DNA of 21,884 bases, from assembly GCA_041484135.1 (NCBI GenBank), contig JBGPHD010000035.1, positions 1-21,884 on the forward strand. Reading direction: 5' to 3'. Both the position numbers and the translations under genes were made by a program. The notes beneath the pieces were generated by a model. The model made no database searches and was not told the DNA's origin. It saw only the letters and a program-made list of their open reading frames with translations. Shown here one piece after another: positions 6,779-15,228 of the stretch. This DNA is from JACORV01 sp041484135. Its GTDB lineage: Bacteria; Gemmatimonadota; Gemmatimonadetes; Gemmatimonadales; JACORV01. Position 1 is the stretch's first letter; each line of letters starts with the position of its first letter.

Positions 6779-7797
6779 AGGCGGCGGTGTTCTACGGATC
6801 GGGCAAGCCCCTCGAGATCGAAGACCGTCCCGATCCTACCCCCGGCCGGGGCGAAGTCCTGGTGCGCGTGGCCGGGTGCGGCCTCTGCCACACGGACCTC
6901 CACTACCTCGACCACGGGGTGAAGACGTTCCGCGCCCCGCCGCTGGTGCTCGGCCACGAGGCCGCCGGCACCGTGGCGGCGGCCGGCGAGGGCGCCACGC
7001 GCCACGCCGTGGGGGCGCGGGTCCTGATCCCCGCGGTGCTCTCCTGCGGGCACTGCGGCTACTGCCGCGCCGGGCGCGAGAACCTCTGCGACGCACTGGT
7101 GATGCTCGGCAACAACATCGACGGCGCGTTCGCGGAGTACGTGGTCGTCCCGGAGCGCGACCTGATCCCGGTCCCGGACGGGCTGGCGCTCGAGCAGGCC
7201 TGCGTGATCGCGGACGCGATCTCGACCCCGTACCACGCGGTGAAGCACCGCGGGCGGGTCCGCGCGGGCGACACCGTCGCCGTGGTGGGCTGCGGGGGCG
7301 TGGGCCTCAACGTGGTGCAGTGCGCCGTGGCCGCCGGGGCGCGCGTCATCGCCATCGACCCCAACGAGGCGCGCCTCGCCGTCGCGACGACGTTAGGCGC
7401 CGGACACGTCATCGCCCCCGCCGCGGGCGAGCGCCTCGACAAGCGAGTCCGGCAGCTCACCGGCGGGGGCGTGGACATCGCCTTCGAGGCGGTGGGCACC
7501 CCCAAGACGATCGAGCTCGCCTTCAGCCTCCTCCGCCGTGGCGGACGCCTCTGCCTCATCGGGTACTCGGCGGAGCCCGCGGTGCTGCCCGCCGCCAAGG
7601 TCATGTACCACGAGCTCGAGGTGGTGGGGAGCCTGGGATGCGGGGGCGGCGAGTACCCGGAGATCCTCGGCCTCGTCGCGGCGGGACGGATCCGGCTCGC
7701 ACCCATCGTGAGCGGTACGCTTCCCCTTGCCTCGATCAACGAAGGCTTCGACCGCCTGCGGCGCGGCGAAGGGATCCGCTGGGTCGTCACGCCCTGA
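6775..7797 (+). CDS. had: 6-hydroxycyclohex-1-ene-1-carbonyl-CoA dehydrogenase (zinc alcohol dehydrogenase family)
   Basis: A 340-residue medium-chain dehydrogenase from ATG 6775, with GAAGGAG (6761-6767) 7 nt upstream. Catalytic zinc ligands are C38 (GLCHTD) and H61 with E62 (GHE). Structural zinc cysteines are C91, C94, C97 and C105. The Rossmann loop GCGGVG is at 172-177 and is followed by IDPNE, whose aspartate points to NAD rather than NADP. The known Had reaction oxidises 6-hydroxycyclohex-1-ene-1-carbonyl-CoA to the 6-oxo compound that Oah then opens. On sequence alone it is a generic zinc alcohol dehydrogenase; the specific call comes from sharing an operon with dch, bcrCBAD and oah. 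It is the last gene of the operon. Confidence 0.82.
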   Translation: MKAAVFYGSGKPLEIEDRPDPTPGRGEVLVRVAGCGLCHTDLHYLDHGVKTFRAPPLVLGHEAAGTVAAAGEGATRHAVGARVLIPAVLSCGHCGYCRAGRENLCDALVMLGNNIDGAFAEYVVVPERDLIPVPDGLALEQACVIADAISTPYHAVKHRGRVRAGDTVAVVGCGGVGLNVVQCAVAAGARVIAIDPNEARLAVATTLGAGHVIAPAAGERLDKRVRQLTGGGVDIAFEAVGTPKTIELAFSLLRRGGRLCLIGYSAEPAVLPAAKVMYHELEVVGSLGCGGGEYPEILGLVAAGRIRLAPIVSGTLPLASINEGFDRLRRGEGIRWVVTP

Positions 7798-7940
7798 GCC
7801 GGGCGCGGCGGCGCCACGCCGGCCGCTCGCGCTCTTGTGGCACCCTCGCAACACGAAGCCCGGAATGACCCGTTCCGCGTCGGCCTCAAACCGGCGCAGA
7901 ACTTGCTATCTTCGCTCCGTCCCGTACGGAGCGTCCCGGA
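7798..7940 (+). promoter_or_regulatory. Intergenic region and leader upstream of malate synthase
   Basis: 143 bp separate had from malate synthase, the longest gap on the + strand of the first half. TATCTT (7907-7912) is a plausible -10 element, but no good -35 is seen at the proper distance. An imperfect stem (7810-7817 with 7837-7844, one mismatch, 19-nt loop) follows had but lacks a T tract, so it is a weak terminator candidate. A separate transcription unit for the glyoxylate genes is likely but not shown. Confidence 0.4.
7915..7931 (+). promoter_or_regulatory. Leader hairpin covering the candidate ribosome binding site of malate synthase
   Basis: CTCCGT (7915-7920) pairs perfectly with ACGGAG (7926-7931) around a 5-nt loop. 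The 3' arm contains GGAG (7928-7931), the only Shine-Dalgarno-like sequence before ATG 7941 (9-nt spacing). Folding would hide it. The pairing is seen; a regulatory effect is inferred. Confidence 0.4.
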
Positions 7941-9569
<1,629 letters not shown>

Positions 9570-9589
9570 CCAACCACCGGAGCCCAGCG

Positions 9590-10879
9590 ATGGACCGCAA
9601 GACCTTCGCCGCCCAACTCGAGAAGCAGTGGAAGAGCGCGCCGCGATGGAAGGGGATCACGCGGACGTACACCGCCGACGACGTGTACAAGCTCCGCGGC
9701 ACCATCGAGATCGAGCACACCCTCGCCCGCCTCGGCGCCGCCAAACTGTGGCGCCTGCTGGCGGAGGAGCCGTACATCGCCGCGCTCTCGGCGCTCACCG
9801 GCGCCCAGGCGGTCCAGCAGGTCAAGGCCGGCCTCAAGGCGATCTACCTCTCCGGCTGGCAGGTGGCCGGCGACGTCAACACCGCCCTCGAGACCTACCC
9901 GGACCAGAGCCTCTATCCCGCCGACAGCGTCCCGCAGCTGGTCGAGCGGCTGAACAACGCGCTCATCCGCGCGGACCAGATCGCCCACATGAAGGGCAAG
10001 GACACCACCGACTGGATGGTGCCGATCGTGGCGGACGCGGAGGCCGGGTTCGGCGGACTGCTGAACGCCTACGAGCTGATGAAGCACATGATCTGGAAGG
10101 GCGCCGCCGCCGTCCACTTCGAGGACCAGCTGGCGTCGCTCAAGAAGTGCGGACATCTCGGCGGCAAGGTGCTGGTGCCGACCAGCGAGTTCATCGTCAA
10201 GCTCACCGCGGCGCGCCTCGCGGCCGACGTCTGCGGCGTGGACACCCTGCTCATCGCGCGCACCGACGCGCTCTCGGCAACGATCCTCGCCAACGACATC
10301 GACCCCTACGACCGCGAGTTCGTGGTGGGCGGACGGACGGCCGAGGGGTTCGTCCGGGTGCAGCCGGGCATCGCGCAGGCCATCTCCCGCGGGCTGGCCT
10401 ACGCGCCCTTCGCGGACCTGCTCTGGTTCGAGACGGGGAAGCCGGACATGAAGGAGGCGGAGGCCTTCGCCGAGGCGATCCACGCCAAGTTCCCCGGCAA
10501 GCTGCTCGCCTACAACTGCTCCCCGTCCTTCAACTGGAAGAAGTACCTCGATCACGACCAGCTGCTGGGGTTCCAGAAGTCGTTAGGCGCGATGGGGTAC
10601 CGGTTCCAGTTCGTCACCCTCTCGGCGTTCCACGCGCTCAACCACTCGATGTTCGCGCTGGCGATGGACTACCGGGACCGCGGGATGGCGGCGTACGCGG
10701 ACCTCCAGTCGCGGGAGTTCGCCTCGGAGAAGGACGGCTACGAGGCGACCCGGCACCAGGAGTTCGTGGGCGCCGGCTACTTCGACGAGATCACGGAGAT
10801 CACCACCGGTGGCAAGGCCTCGACCATGGCGCTCGAGGGGTCCACGGAGACGGAGCAGTTCCAGAAGACGACGACCTAG
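9590..10879 (+). CDS. aceA: Isocitrate lyase
   Basis: 429 residues, matching the bacterial AceA length. The catalytic loop KKCGHL is at 185-190 with C187. VADAEAGFGG (147-156) and HFEDQ (176-180) are the metal-binding and substrate regions, and LLAYNCSPSFNWKK is the conserved C-terminal glyoxylate/succinate segment. It cleaves isocitrate to succinate and glyoxylate, feeding malate synthase. ATG 9590 has only a modest CGGAG (9578-9582), and it follows aceB closely, so the two are probably co-transcribed. The stop codon overlaps, tail to tail, the stop of the opposing transporter gene. The family C-terminus is complete; nothing looks degraded. Confidence 0.97.
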   Translation: MDRKTFAAQLEKQWKSAPRWKGITRTYTADDVYKLRGTIEIEHTLARLGAAKLWRLLAEEPYIAALSALTGAQAVQQVKAGLKAIYLSGWQVAGDVNTALETYPDQSLYPADSVPQLVERLNNALIRADQIAHMKGKDTTDWMVPIVADAEAGFGGLLNAYELMKHMIWKGAAAVHFEDQLASLKKCGHLGGKVLVPTSEFIVKLTAARLAADVCGVDTLLIARTDALSATILANDIDPYDREFVVGGRTAEGFVRVQPGIAQAISRGLAYAPFADLLWFETGKPDMKEAEAFAEAIHAKFPGKLLAYNCSPSFNWKKYLDHDQLLGFQKSLGAMGYRFQFVTLSAFHALNHSMFALAMDYRDRGMAAYADLQSREFASEKDGYEATRHQEFVGAGYFDEITEITTGGKASTMALEGSTETEQFQKTTT

Positions 10880-11448
10880 GGCGCGGTGGTCAGGCGCTCC
10901 AGCGTGACGAACGCTAGCACCGCGAGGACCGCCACACCCGACGCCACGGCGAGCGGCGGGGCGCCGAGGAGCGCGGGGATGGCGAGCGTGCCTAACGGCG
11001 TGGCGCCGTAGAGCCGGCCGAGGTACGGCAGCGCCTCCCCGAAGAGGAAGGTCCCCGCCAGCATCCCGCCGATCAGCGCGACCCCGTCGAGGCGGCCCGT
11101 CGCGGCGGCGGTGCAGCCGGTGCCCGGGCAGTAGCCCCCCATGACGAACCCCACCCCGAAGACGAGCCCGCCTGCGACCTGCGGCACCAGCCAGGTCGGG
11201 GCGACGTACACGCGGGCGGCGTCCACCACCCCGAGCGCCTCGAGGCCGGCGAGCCCCACCGCGGCCACGACGATGGCGGTGAACATCACCTTGAAGACCG
11301 CGAAGTCGGTGCCGTAGAACTGGCCGGTGAGCTTGCGCGCGTCGCCCAGGCCGGCGCGCTCGAGCGCGACGCCGAACCCGGCGCCGAGCAGCACGGCGGA
11401 GACGGCGGACGCGACGGGCCCCGACGCATCGAGGGGGAGCGCGCTCAT
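10876..11448 (-). CDS. YeeE/YedE-type sulfur transporter, second half (DUF6691-like)
   Basis: A 190-residue polytopic membrane protein starting at ATG 11448 (complement), with ATGA overlap to the gene before it. GGYCPGTGCTAAATGRLDG (104-122; C107, C112) is typical of the short YeeE/YedE proteins (DUF6691, like Xylella PmpB). Hydrophobic segments lie near 14-30, 53-73, 91-107, 121-137 and 164-181. Full-length relatives such as E. coli YeeE carry thiosulfate through paired cysteine motifs; here the two halves are separate genes. Together with the preceding half it should form an inner-membrane channel for thiosulfate or another sulfur species. It is the last gene of the sulfur operon. The carried substrate is not established. 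Confidence 0.85.
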   Translation of the reverse strand: MSALPLDASGPVASAVSAVLLGAGFGVALERAGLGDARKLTGQFYGTDFAVFKVMFTAIVVAAVGLAGLEALGVVDAARVYVAPTWLVPQVAGGLVFGVGFVMGGYCPGTGCTAAATGRLDGVALIGGMLAGTFLFGEALPYLGRLYGATPLGTLAIPALLGAPPLAVASGVAVLAVLAFVTLERLTTAP

Positions 11449-11966
11449 CGCCACGCCTTGCGGAAGAGCGGCGCGGCCGCGTAGCCGCCCACGAAGAGCG
11501 CGAGCAGGAACGCCCACGCGCCCACGCTCAGCGTCGCGCCGCCGGTGAGCCCGAGACCGCTGGTGCAGCCGCGCGCGAGCCGTGCCCCGCACGCCATCAG
11601 CGCGCCACCTCCCGCGGCCCAGGCGAGCCGCCGCCGGTCCGTGATCCCGGGGCCGCGGTCCACGGTGGCCCGCCACCGCCCCGCCAGCCTAGCCGAGATC
11701 GCCGCGCCGGCCATCAGGGCCAGCACCTCGATCACGATCCAGTCCGAAAGCGGCGACCGGCTCCCGTCGGCGCCGGTCCACGCACCGAAGAGCGGGTTGG
11801 CCCGCGCGTGGGTGGGCGCGACCGCCTCCACCCCCGCCGACACCACCGCGCTCATCGCCCCGGAGGCGCCGAGGCCGTGCCCGGTGAGCAGGAACGCGGC
11901 GAGGAGCACGGCGCCTAACGCCGCTCCGGCGAGGTAGGGGTTCGCGTACCGCGCCGGCCCCGTCAT
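11445..11966 (-). CDS. YeeE/YedE-type sulfur transporter, first half
   Basis: 173 residues from ATG 11966 (complement), overlapping the cysteine desulfurase stop as ATGA. The YeeE/YedE signature ARGCTSGLGLTGGATLSVGA (131-150, C134) and GLGASGA (31-37) are present, with hydrophobic segments near 11-29, 76-94, 113-128 and 144-164. This is the PmpA-like partner of the next gene. The position behind a desulfurase and two rhodaneses supports transport of thiosulfate, sulfite or a persulfide-related compound. An upstream extension of the frame is arginine-rich translation of the desulfurase gene in another frame and is not used. Confidence 0.85.
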   Translation of the reverse strand: MTGPARYANPYLAGAALGAVLLAAFLLTGHGLGASGAMSAVVSAGVEAVAPTHARANPLFGAWTGADGSRSPLSDWIVIEVLALMAGAAISARLAGRWRATVDRGPGITDRRRLAWAAGGGALMACGARLARGCTSGLGLTGGATLSVGAWAFLLALFVGGYAAAPLFRKAWR

Positions 11967-13339
11967 GCCCGGCTCCGCGCCGCGGCCAGGCCGGCCGGAC
12001 GCCAGTCGCCCAGGGCACGATCCTCCTCGTACGCCTCGTGATCGCCCCGGGCCACCGCCTCGAGCGCGTCTCCGAGCCGCTCGACGTCCGCCGCGGTCGT
12101 GGCGAGGCCGAGACTGGCGCGGACCATCCCCGGCTGGCGCGAGCGGTCCCCGGCCAGGGTGCGCGCCTCGAAGTCGCGGACCGCCGCCGGCGACAATCCC
12201 AGCAGCCGCTTCACGTACGGGTGGGCGCAGAAGCAGCCGGTGCGCGTCCCGATCCCCCACTCGTGGTCGAGCGCGGCCCCCACCAGCCCGTGCGGGAGGC
12301 CCGCCAGGCCGAAGGAGAAGACCCCGAGACGGGACGCCGGGTCGAAGGGGCCGGGCGCGTCGCCGTAGAGGGTGAGGCCCGGCACCGCGCGCAGGCGCGC
12401 ATGGGCCCGGGCGGCGAGTGCGTCCTCGTGCGCGACGACGGCGTCCCTGCCTAACGCCTCCAGGACGTCCAGCGCGTCGGCGAGGGCTATCGCGCCGAGC
12501 ACGGGCGGGGTGCCCGCCTCCTCACGGGCGGGCGGCGCCGCCCACGCCACATAGTCGTCCCCCACCACCTCCACCGTCCCACCGCCCGCCTCAGCCGGAT
12601 CCCCGCCCGCGAGCAGGCTCCGCGGCGCCACCAGCGCGCCCGCACCGAAGGGCGCGTAGCACTTGTGGGCCGAGAACGCGACCACGTCGAGGTGCTCCGG
12701 GTCCTCGGCGGGACGGCAGTCGAGCGGGCGGTGCGGCACGAGCTGCGCCGCGTCCACCACGATGAGCGCGCCCGCCTCGTGGGCCCAGCGCGCCCAGCGA
12801 TGGACCGGGTTCACGACGCCCGTCACGTTGGACGCGGCCGTGACCGCCAGCGCCGCCACGCGGCCCGCGTGCCCGCGCAGCAGGCAGCGCAGGCGCTCCT
12901 CGTCCACCCGCCCCGTGTCGTCCACGGGCGCCCGCAGCACCGGGAGGGCGCGCCGCCACGGCAGATCGTTGGAGTGGTGCTCCATGCCGGTCACGATCGC
13001 GACCTCACCCCGTCGCGCCGCGAGCCTCCGGGAAACGAGGTTCAGCCCCTGCGTGGTGTTGCGGGTGAAGACGACCACCTGGTCCGCGCCGGCCCCCAAC
13101 GCCCGCGCCACCCTCTCGCGCGCATCCTCATAACGTTCCGAGGTGCGGCGCGACTTCCACCCCGTGCCGCGGTGGACGTTGGCGTACGAGGCCGCCGCCT
13201 CCATCACCCCGGTCAGCACCCGCGCCAGGGGCGGGGTGCTGGCGGCATGGTCGCAATGCGCGTACAGCACGACGCCGCCGCGCGCCACGGGCACCGGGGT
13301 GTCCGAGCCCACCAGCAGGGCGCGCGGGTCGATCCTCAC
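11963..13339 (-). CDS. Class V aminotransferase, probable cysteine desulfurase (SufS/NifS-like)
   Basis: 458 residues, somewhat longer than SufS (about 406). GTG 13339 (complement) overlaps the rhodanese stop as GTGA. The PLP lysine is K226 in SAHKCYAPFGAG, with H121 (MEHHSND) and D196 (VVDAAQ) as cofactor contacts. The loop GTRTGCFCAHPYV (364-376) supplies C371, which aligns with the SufS active cysteine, and an extra C369 next to it. It would release sulfur from cysteine as an enzyme persulfide. Standing between two rhodaneses and a sulfur transporter, without any suf or isc scaffold genes, it is more likely to serve sulfur trafficking than general Fe-S assembly. A cysteine lyase or isopenicillin-epimerase-like activity is possible; the CFC loop argues against it. 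Confidence 0.83.
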   Translation of the reverse strand: MRIDPRALLVGSDTPVPVARGGVVLYAHCDHAASTPPLARVLTGVMEAAASYANVHRGTGWKSRRTSERYEDARERVARALGAGADQVVVFTRNTTQGLNLVSRRLAARRGEVAIVTGMEHHSNDLPWRRALPVLRAPVDDTGRVDEERLRCLLRGHAGRVAALAVTAASNVTGVVNPVHRWARWAHEAGALIVVDAAQLVPHRPLDCRPAEDPEHLDVVAFSAHKCYAPFGAGALVAPRSLLAGGDPAEAGGGTVEVVGDDYVAWAAPPAREEAGTPPVLGAIALADALDVLEALGRDAVVAHEDALAARAHARLRAVPGLTLYGDAPGPFDPASRLGVFSFGLAGLPHGLVGAALDHEWGIGTRTGCFCAHPYVKRLLGLSPAAVRDFEARTLAGDRSRQPGMVRASLGLATTAADVERLGDALEAVARGDHEAYEEDRALGDWRPAGLAAARSRA

Positions 13340-14211
13340 GGATGGCGTTCCGCCGCCGTCGCGGTCACGGTCGGGTAGTCGTCATGGCCGCTCCAGTCCT
13401 GCCATGAGCCGTCGTAGAGCCGCGCCTCGTAACCGGCGAGGCGCGCCGCGAACCAGACCGCCGTGCCCTGCTGCCCGATATGACAGTAGGAGACGACCGG
13501 CCTGCCGGCGGTCGCGCCGGCCGCGGCGAAGAGACGCCGCAGCTGGTCCGGCGAGAGGAACCGGCCGCTCGAATCCGCCACCGTGGTGAACGGCAACGAC
13601 AGCGCGCCGGGGATGTGGCCCCAGCGCGAACCCGAACCGGGCCGCTCCCCAGTCCAGAAGACCCGGTCGCGCGCGTCCACGATGGTCCAGTCGCTCCGTC
13701 CCAGCTGGCCGCGCACGAACGGCGCGTCCACCACGACGTCGTTCCGCGGCCGGATCGTGAGCCGTCCCGTGGCCGGCACGGGCGCGGACGTCTCGCGCGT
13801 CACCGGCCTCCCGGCGGCGCGCCAGGCCTCGATGCCGCCGTCGAGGATGCTCACCCGGTCCTCGAGGCCGGCCCAGGTCAGCGTGAGATAGACACGCGTG
13901 GTGGGCGAGATCCACTGCGAGCTGTGGTAGAGGATGATGCGCGAATCGTCGGCGACGCCGAGGGCCTCCAGCACCGAGTCGAGCCGCGCGGGTTCGGGGA
14001 GCTCGAGCGCCAGCGGCCCACCGGGCGCGGCGACGTCCCGCAGGTTGAGGAGCTGCGCCCCGGCGATGTGCGCGCTGTCGTAGTCGGCGCGCGGGCCGAT
14101 ATGGAAGATCACGACGTTCCGCGACGAAGTGTGCGCGGCGAGCCACGCGACGTCCACCAGTGGCGTGTACACGGCCAGGGTGGCGGCGGCGATGAAGGCG
14201 GCGAGGATCAC
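13336..14211 (-). CDS. Two-domain rhodanese-like sulfurtransferase, probably membrane-anchored or exported
   Basis: 291 residues from GTG 14211 (complement), overlapping the preceding stop as GTGA. A hydrophobic N-terminus (2-16) looks like a short signal or anchor, though without the usual positive residues. The first rhodanese domain (about 17-135) has HSSQW where the catalytic loop would be and no cysteine, so it is inactive, as in tandem thiosulfate sulfurtransferases. The second domain (about 158-280) has the active loop SYCHIGQQGT with C243. LDGGIEAWRAAG (123-134) links the domains. It is a paralogue of the next upstream gene. It should transfer sulfane sulfur to a thiophilic acceptor; donor and acceptor are unknown. 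Confidence 0.87.
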   Translation of the reverse strand: MILAAFIAAATLAVYTPLVDVAWLAAHTSSRNVVIFHIGPRADYDSAHIAGAQLLNLRDVAAPGGPLALELPEPARLDSVLEALGVADDSRIILYHSSQWISPTTRVYLTLTWAGLEDRVSILDGGIEAWRAAGRPVTRETSAPVPATGRLTIRPRNDVVVDAPFVRGQLGRSDWTIVDARDRVFWTGERPGSGSRWGHIPGALSLPFTTVADSSGRFLSPDQLRRLFAAAGATAGRPVVSYCHIGQQGTAVWFAARLAGYEARLYDGSWQDWSGHDDYPTVTATAAERHP

Positions 14212-15170
14212 GGACGGTCTCCACGGGTGAGGGGAAGGTCGGAGCGACGGCTCCAGTCCTGCATCGAGCCGTCGTAGAGTTTCGGGTCGTAGCCGAGATA
14301 ACGCGCGATGAAGTACAGGTGCGAGGCGCGCATGCCGATGGTGCAATAGAACACCGGCGTGCGGCCCGGGGCGACGCCGGCGTCGCGCAGCAGGCGGCGC
14401 AGGGTCGCGACGTCCGCGAGGGTGGCGTGCGCGAAGTCCTCCATCTCGTGGTCGCCGTAGGAGACGGTGCGGACCCCGACGAAGGTGCGCACCCAGTCGA
14501 GCGAACGCGCTCCCGGCACGTGGCCCGTTCTTGGCAGGCTCTCGTGCGCCGTGCCGGCGTACTCCTCCGGCGAGCGCGCGTCGACGATGGCGACGCCGGG
14601 GTCGTTGAGATGCGCGCGCAGCCACGCGGCATCCACGATGGCCGTGGGGGCGGTCCCGCGCGCGGTCCGCCGGGCGCGCGGTCGGGCCGGGGGCGTGGCG
14701 GTGGACACCGGCAGGCCCGCGGCGCGCCACGCCTCGATGCCGCCGTCCAGGACCCCGACCCGGCCCGCGAGCCCGGCGGCCTCGAGGACCAGGAAGACGC
14801 GCCCAAGATGGGCGGGATCGCCGTAGAGGACGACGCGGTCACTGTCCCCCACGCCCAGCGCGTCCACGAGCGAGTCGCTCTGCGCCCGCGGCGGCATCTC
14901 CCAGCTGAGCCCGCCCACGTCCGCGATGAAGGCGTGGCCGTTCACGAGATACGCGCCCGGCACGTGCCCCCCGTCGTACTCGGCCTGCCCCATCATCTCG
15001 ACGTCGAGGACCACCGGCCCTCGCGGGCCCAGCCGTGCCGCGAGCTGCCGCGGCGTGACGACGAGGTCGGCGCGCACCGGGGGCGCGGCGCCCGGCATCC
15101 CGCAGTCCTGGGCTCGGGCGGCGATGGGGGCGGCGAGCAGGACGAGCGCTACGGTGAGGCGGTGGATCAT
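14208..15170 (-). CDS. Exported two-domain rhodanese-like sulfurtransferase
   Basis: 320 residues from ATG 15170 (complement), with a strong GGAGGAG 2 nt before it. A clear signal peptide (1-20, cleavage likely after ARA before QDC) predicts periplasmic location. The N-terminal rhodanese domain (about 35-155) lacks a catalytic cysteine (LYGDPAHLG). The C-terminal domain (about 175-310) has FYCTIGMRAS with C276. Domain-joining LDGGIEAWRAAG and terminal LYDGSMQDWS are shared with the downstream paralogue, so the pair arose by duplication. It is the first gene of the five-gene sulfur operon. An in-frame ATG further upstream (15206) would place a non-signal stretch before the signal peptide and is rejected. 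Confidence 0.9.
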   Translation of the reverse strand: MIHRLTVALVLLAAPIAARAQDCGMPGAAPPVRADLVVTPRQLAARLGPRGPVVLDVEMMGQAEYDGGHVPGAYLVNGHAFIADVGGLSWEMPPRAQSDSLVDALGVGDSDRVVLYGDPAHLGRVFLVLEAAGLAGRVGVLDGGIEAWRAAGLPVSTATPPARPRARRTARGTAPTAIVDAAWLRAHLNDPGVAIVDARSPEEYAGTAHESLPRTGHVPGARSLDWVRTFVGVRTVSYGDHEMEDFAHATLADVATLRRLLRDAGVAPGRTPVFYCTIGMRASHLYFIARYLGYDPKLYDGSMQDWSRRSDLPLTRGDRP

Positions 15171-15182
15171 CGCTCCTCCGGA

Positions 15183-15196
15183 AAAGAACTTTGCAT
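15183..15196 (-). promoter_or_regulatory. Candidate operator upstream of the sulfur operon, shared with the BlaI gene
   Basis: On the complement this reads ATGCAAAGTTCTTT, 12 nt before the start of the first rhodanese gene. The same 14-mer with two adjacent changes precedes the BlaI-type gene (17526-17539). AT-rich stretches like this are rare in the window. Operator or promoter function is inferred. Confidence 0.4.
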
Positions 15197-15210
15197 TCAC
15201 GGGCAACAGC

Positions 15211-15228
15211 GAGCCGCCTCAGCGGCTC
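15211..15228 (-). terminator. Perfect 7-bp hairpin spanning the stop of the M56-HEAT gene
   Basis: GAGCCGC (15211-15217) and GCGGCTC (15222-15228) are exact inverted repeats around a 4-nt loop that contains the stop codon of the M56-HEAT gene. No T tract follows on the complement. It may attenuate read-through into the sulfur operon or act as an mRNA 3'-end stabiliser. Confidence 0.4.

Noticed and set aside
7810..7844. Stem after had as a rho-independent terminator
   Set aside because: One mismatch, long loop and no T tract; too weak to call.
11967..12260. N-terminal extension of the first YeeE half
   Set aside because: Arg/Gly-rich translation of the desulfurase gene in another frame; ATG 11966 gives the normal protein and a 4-bp overlap.
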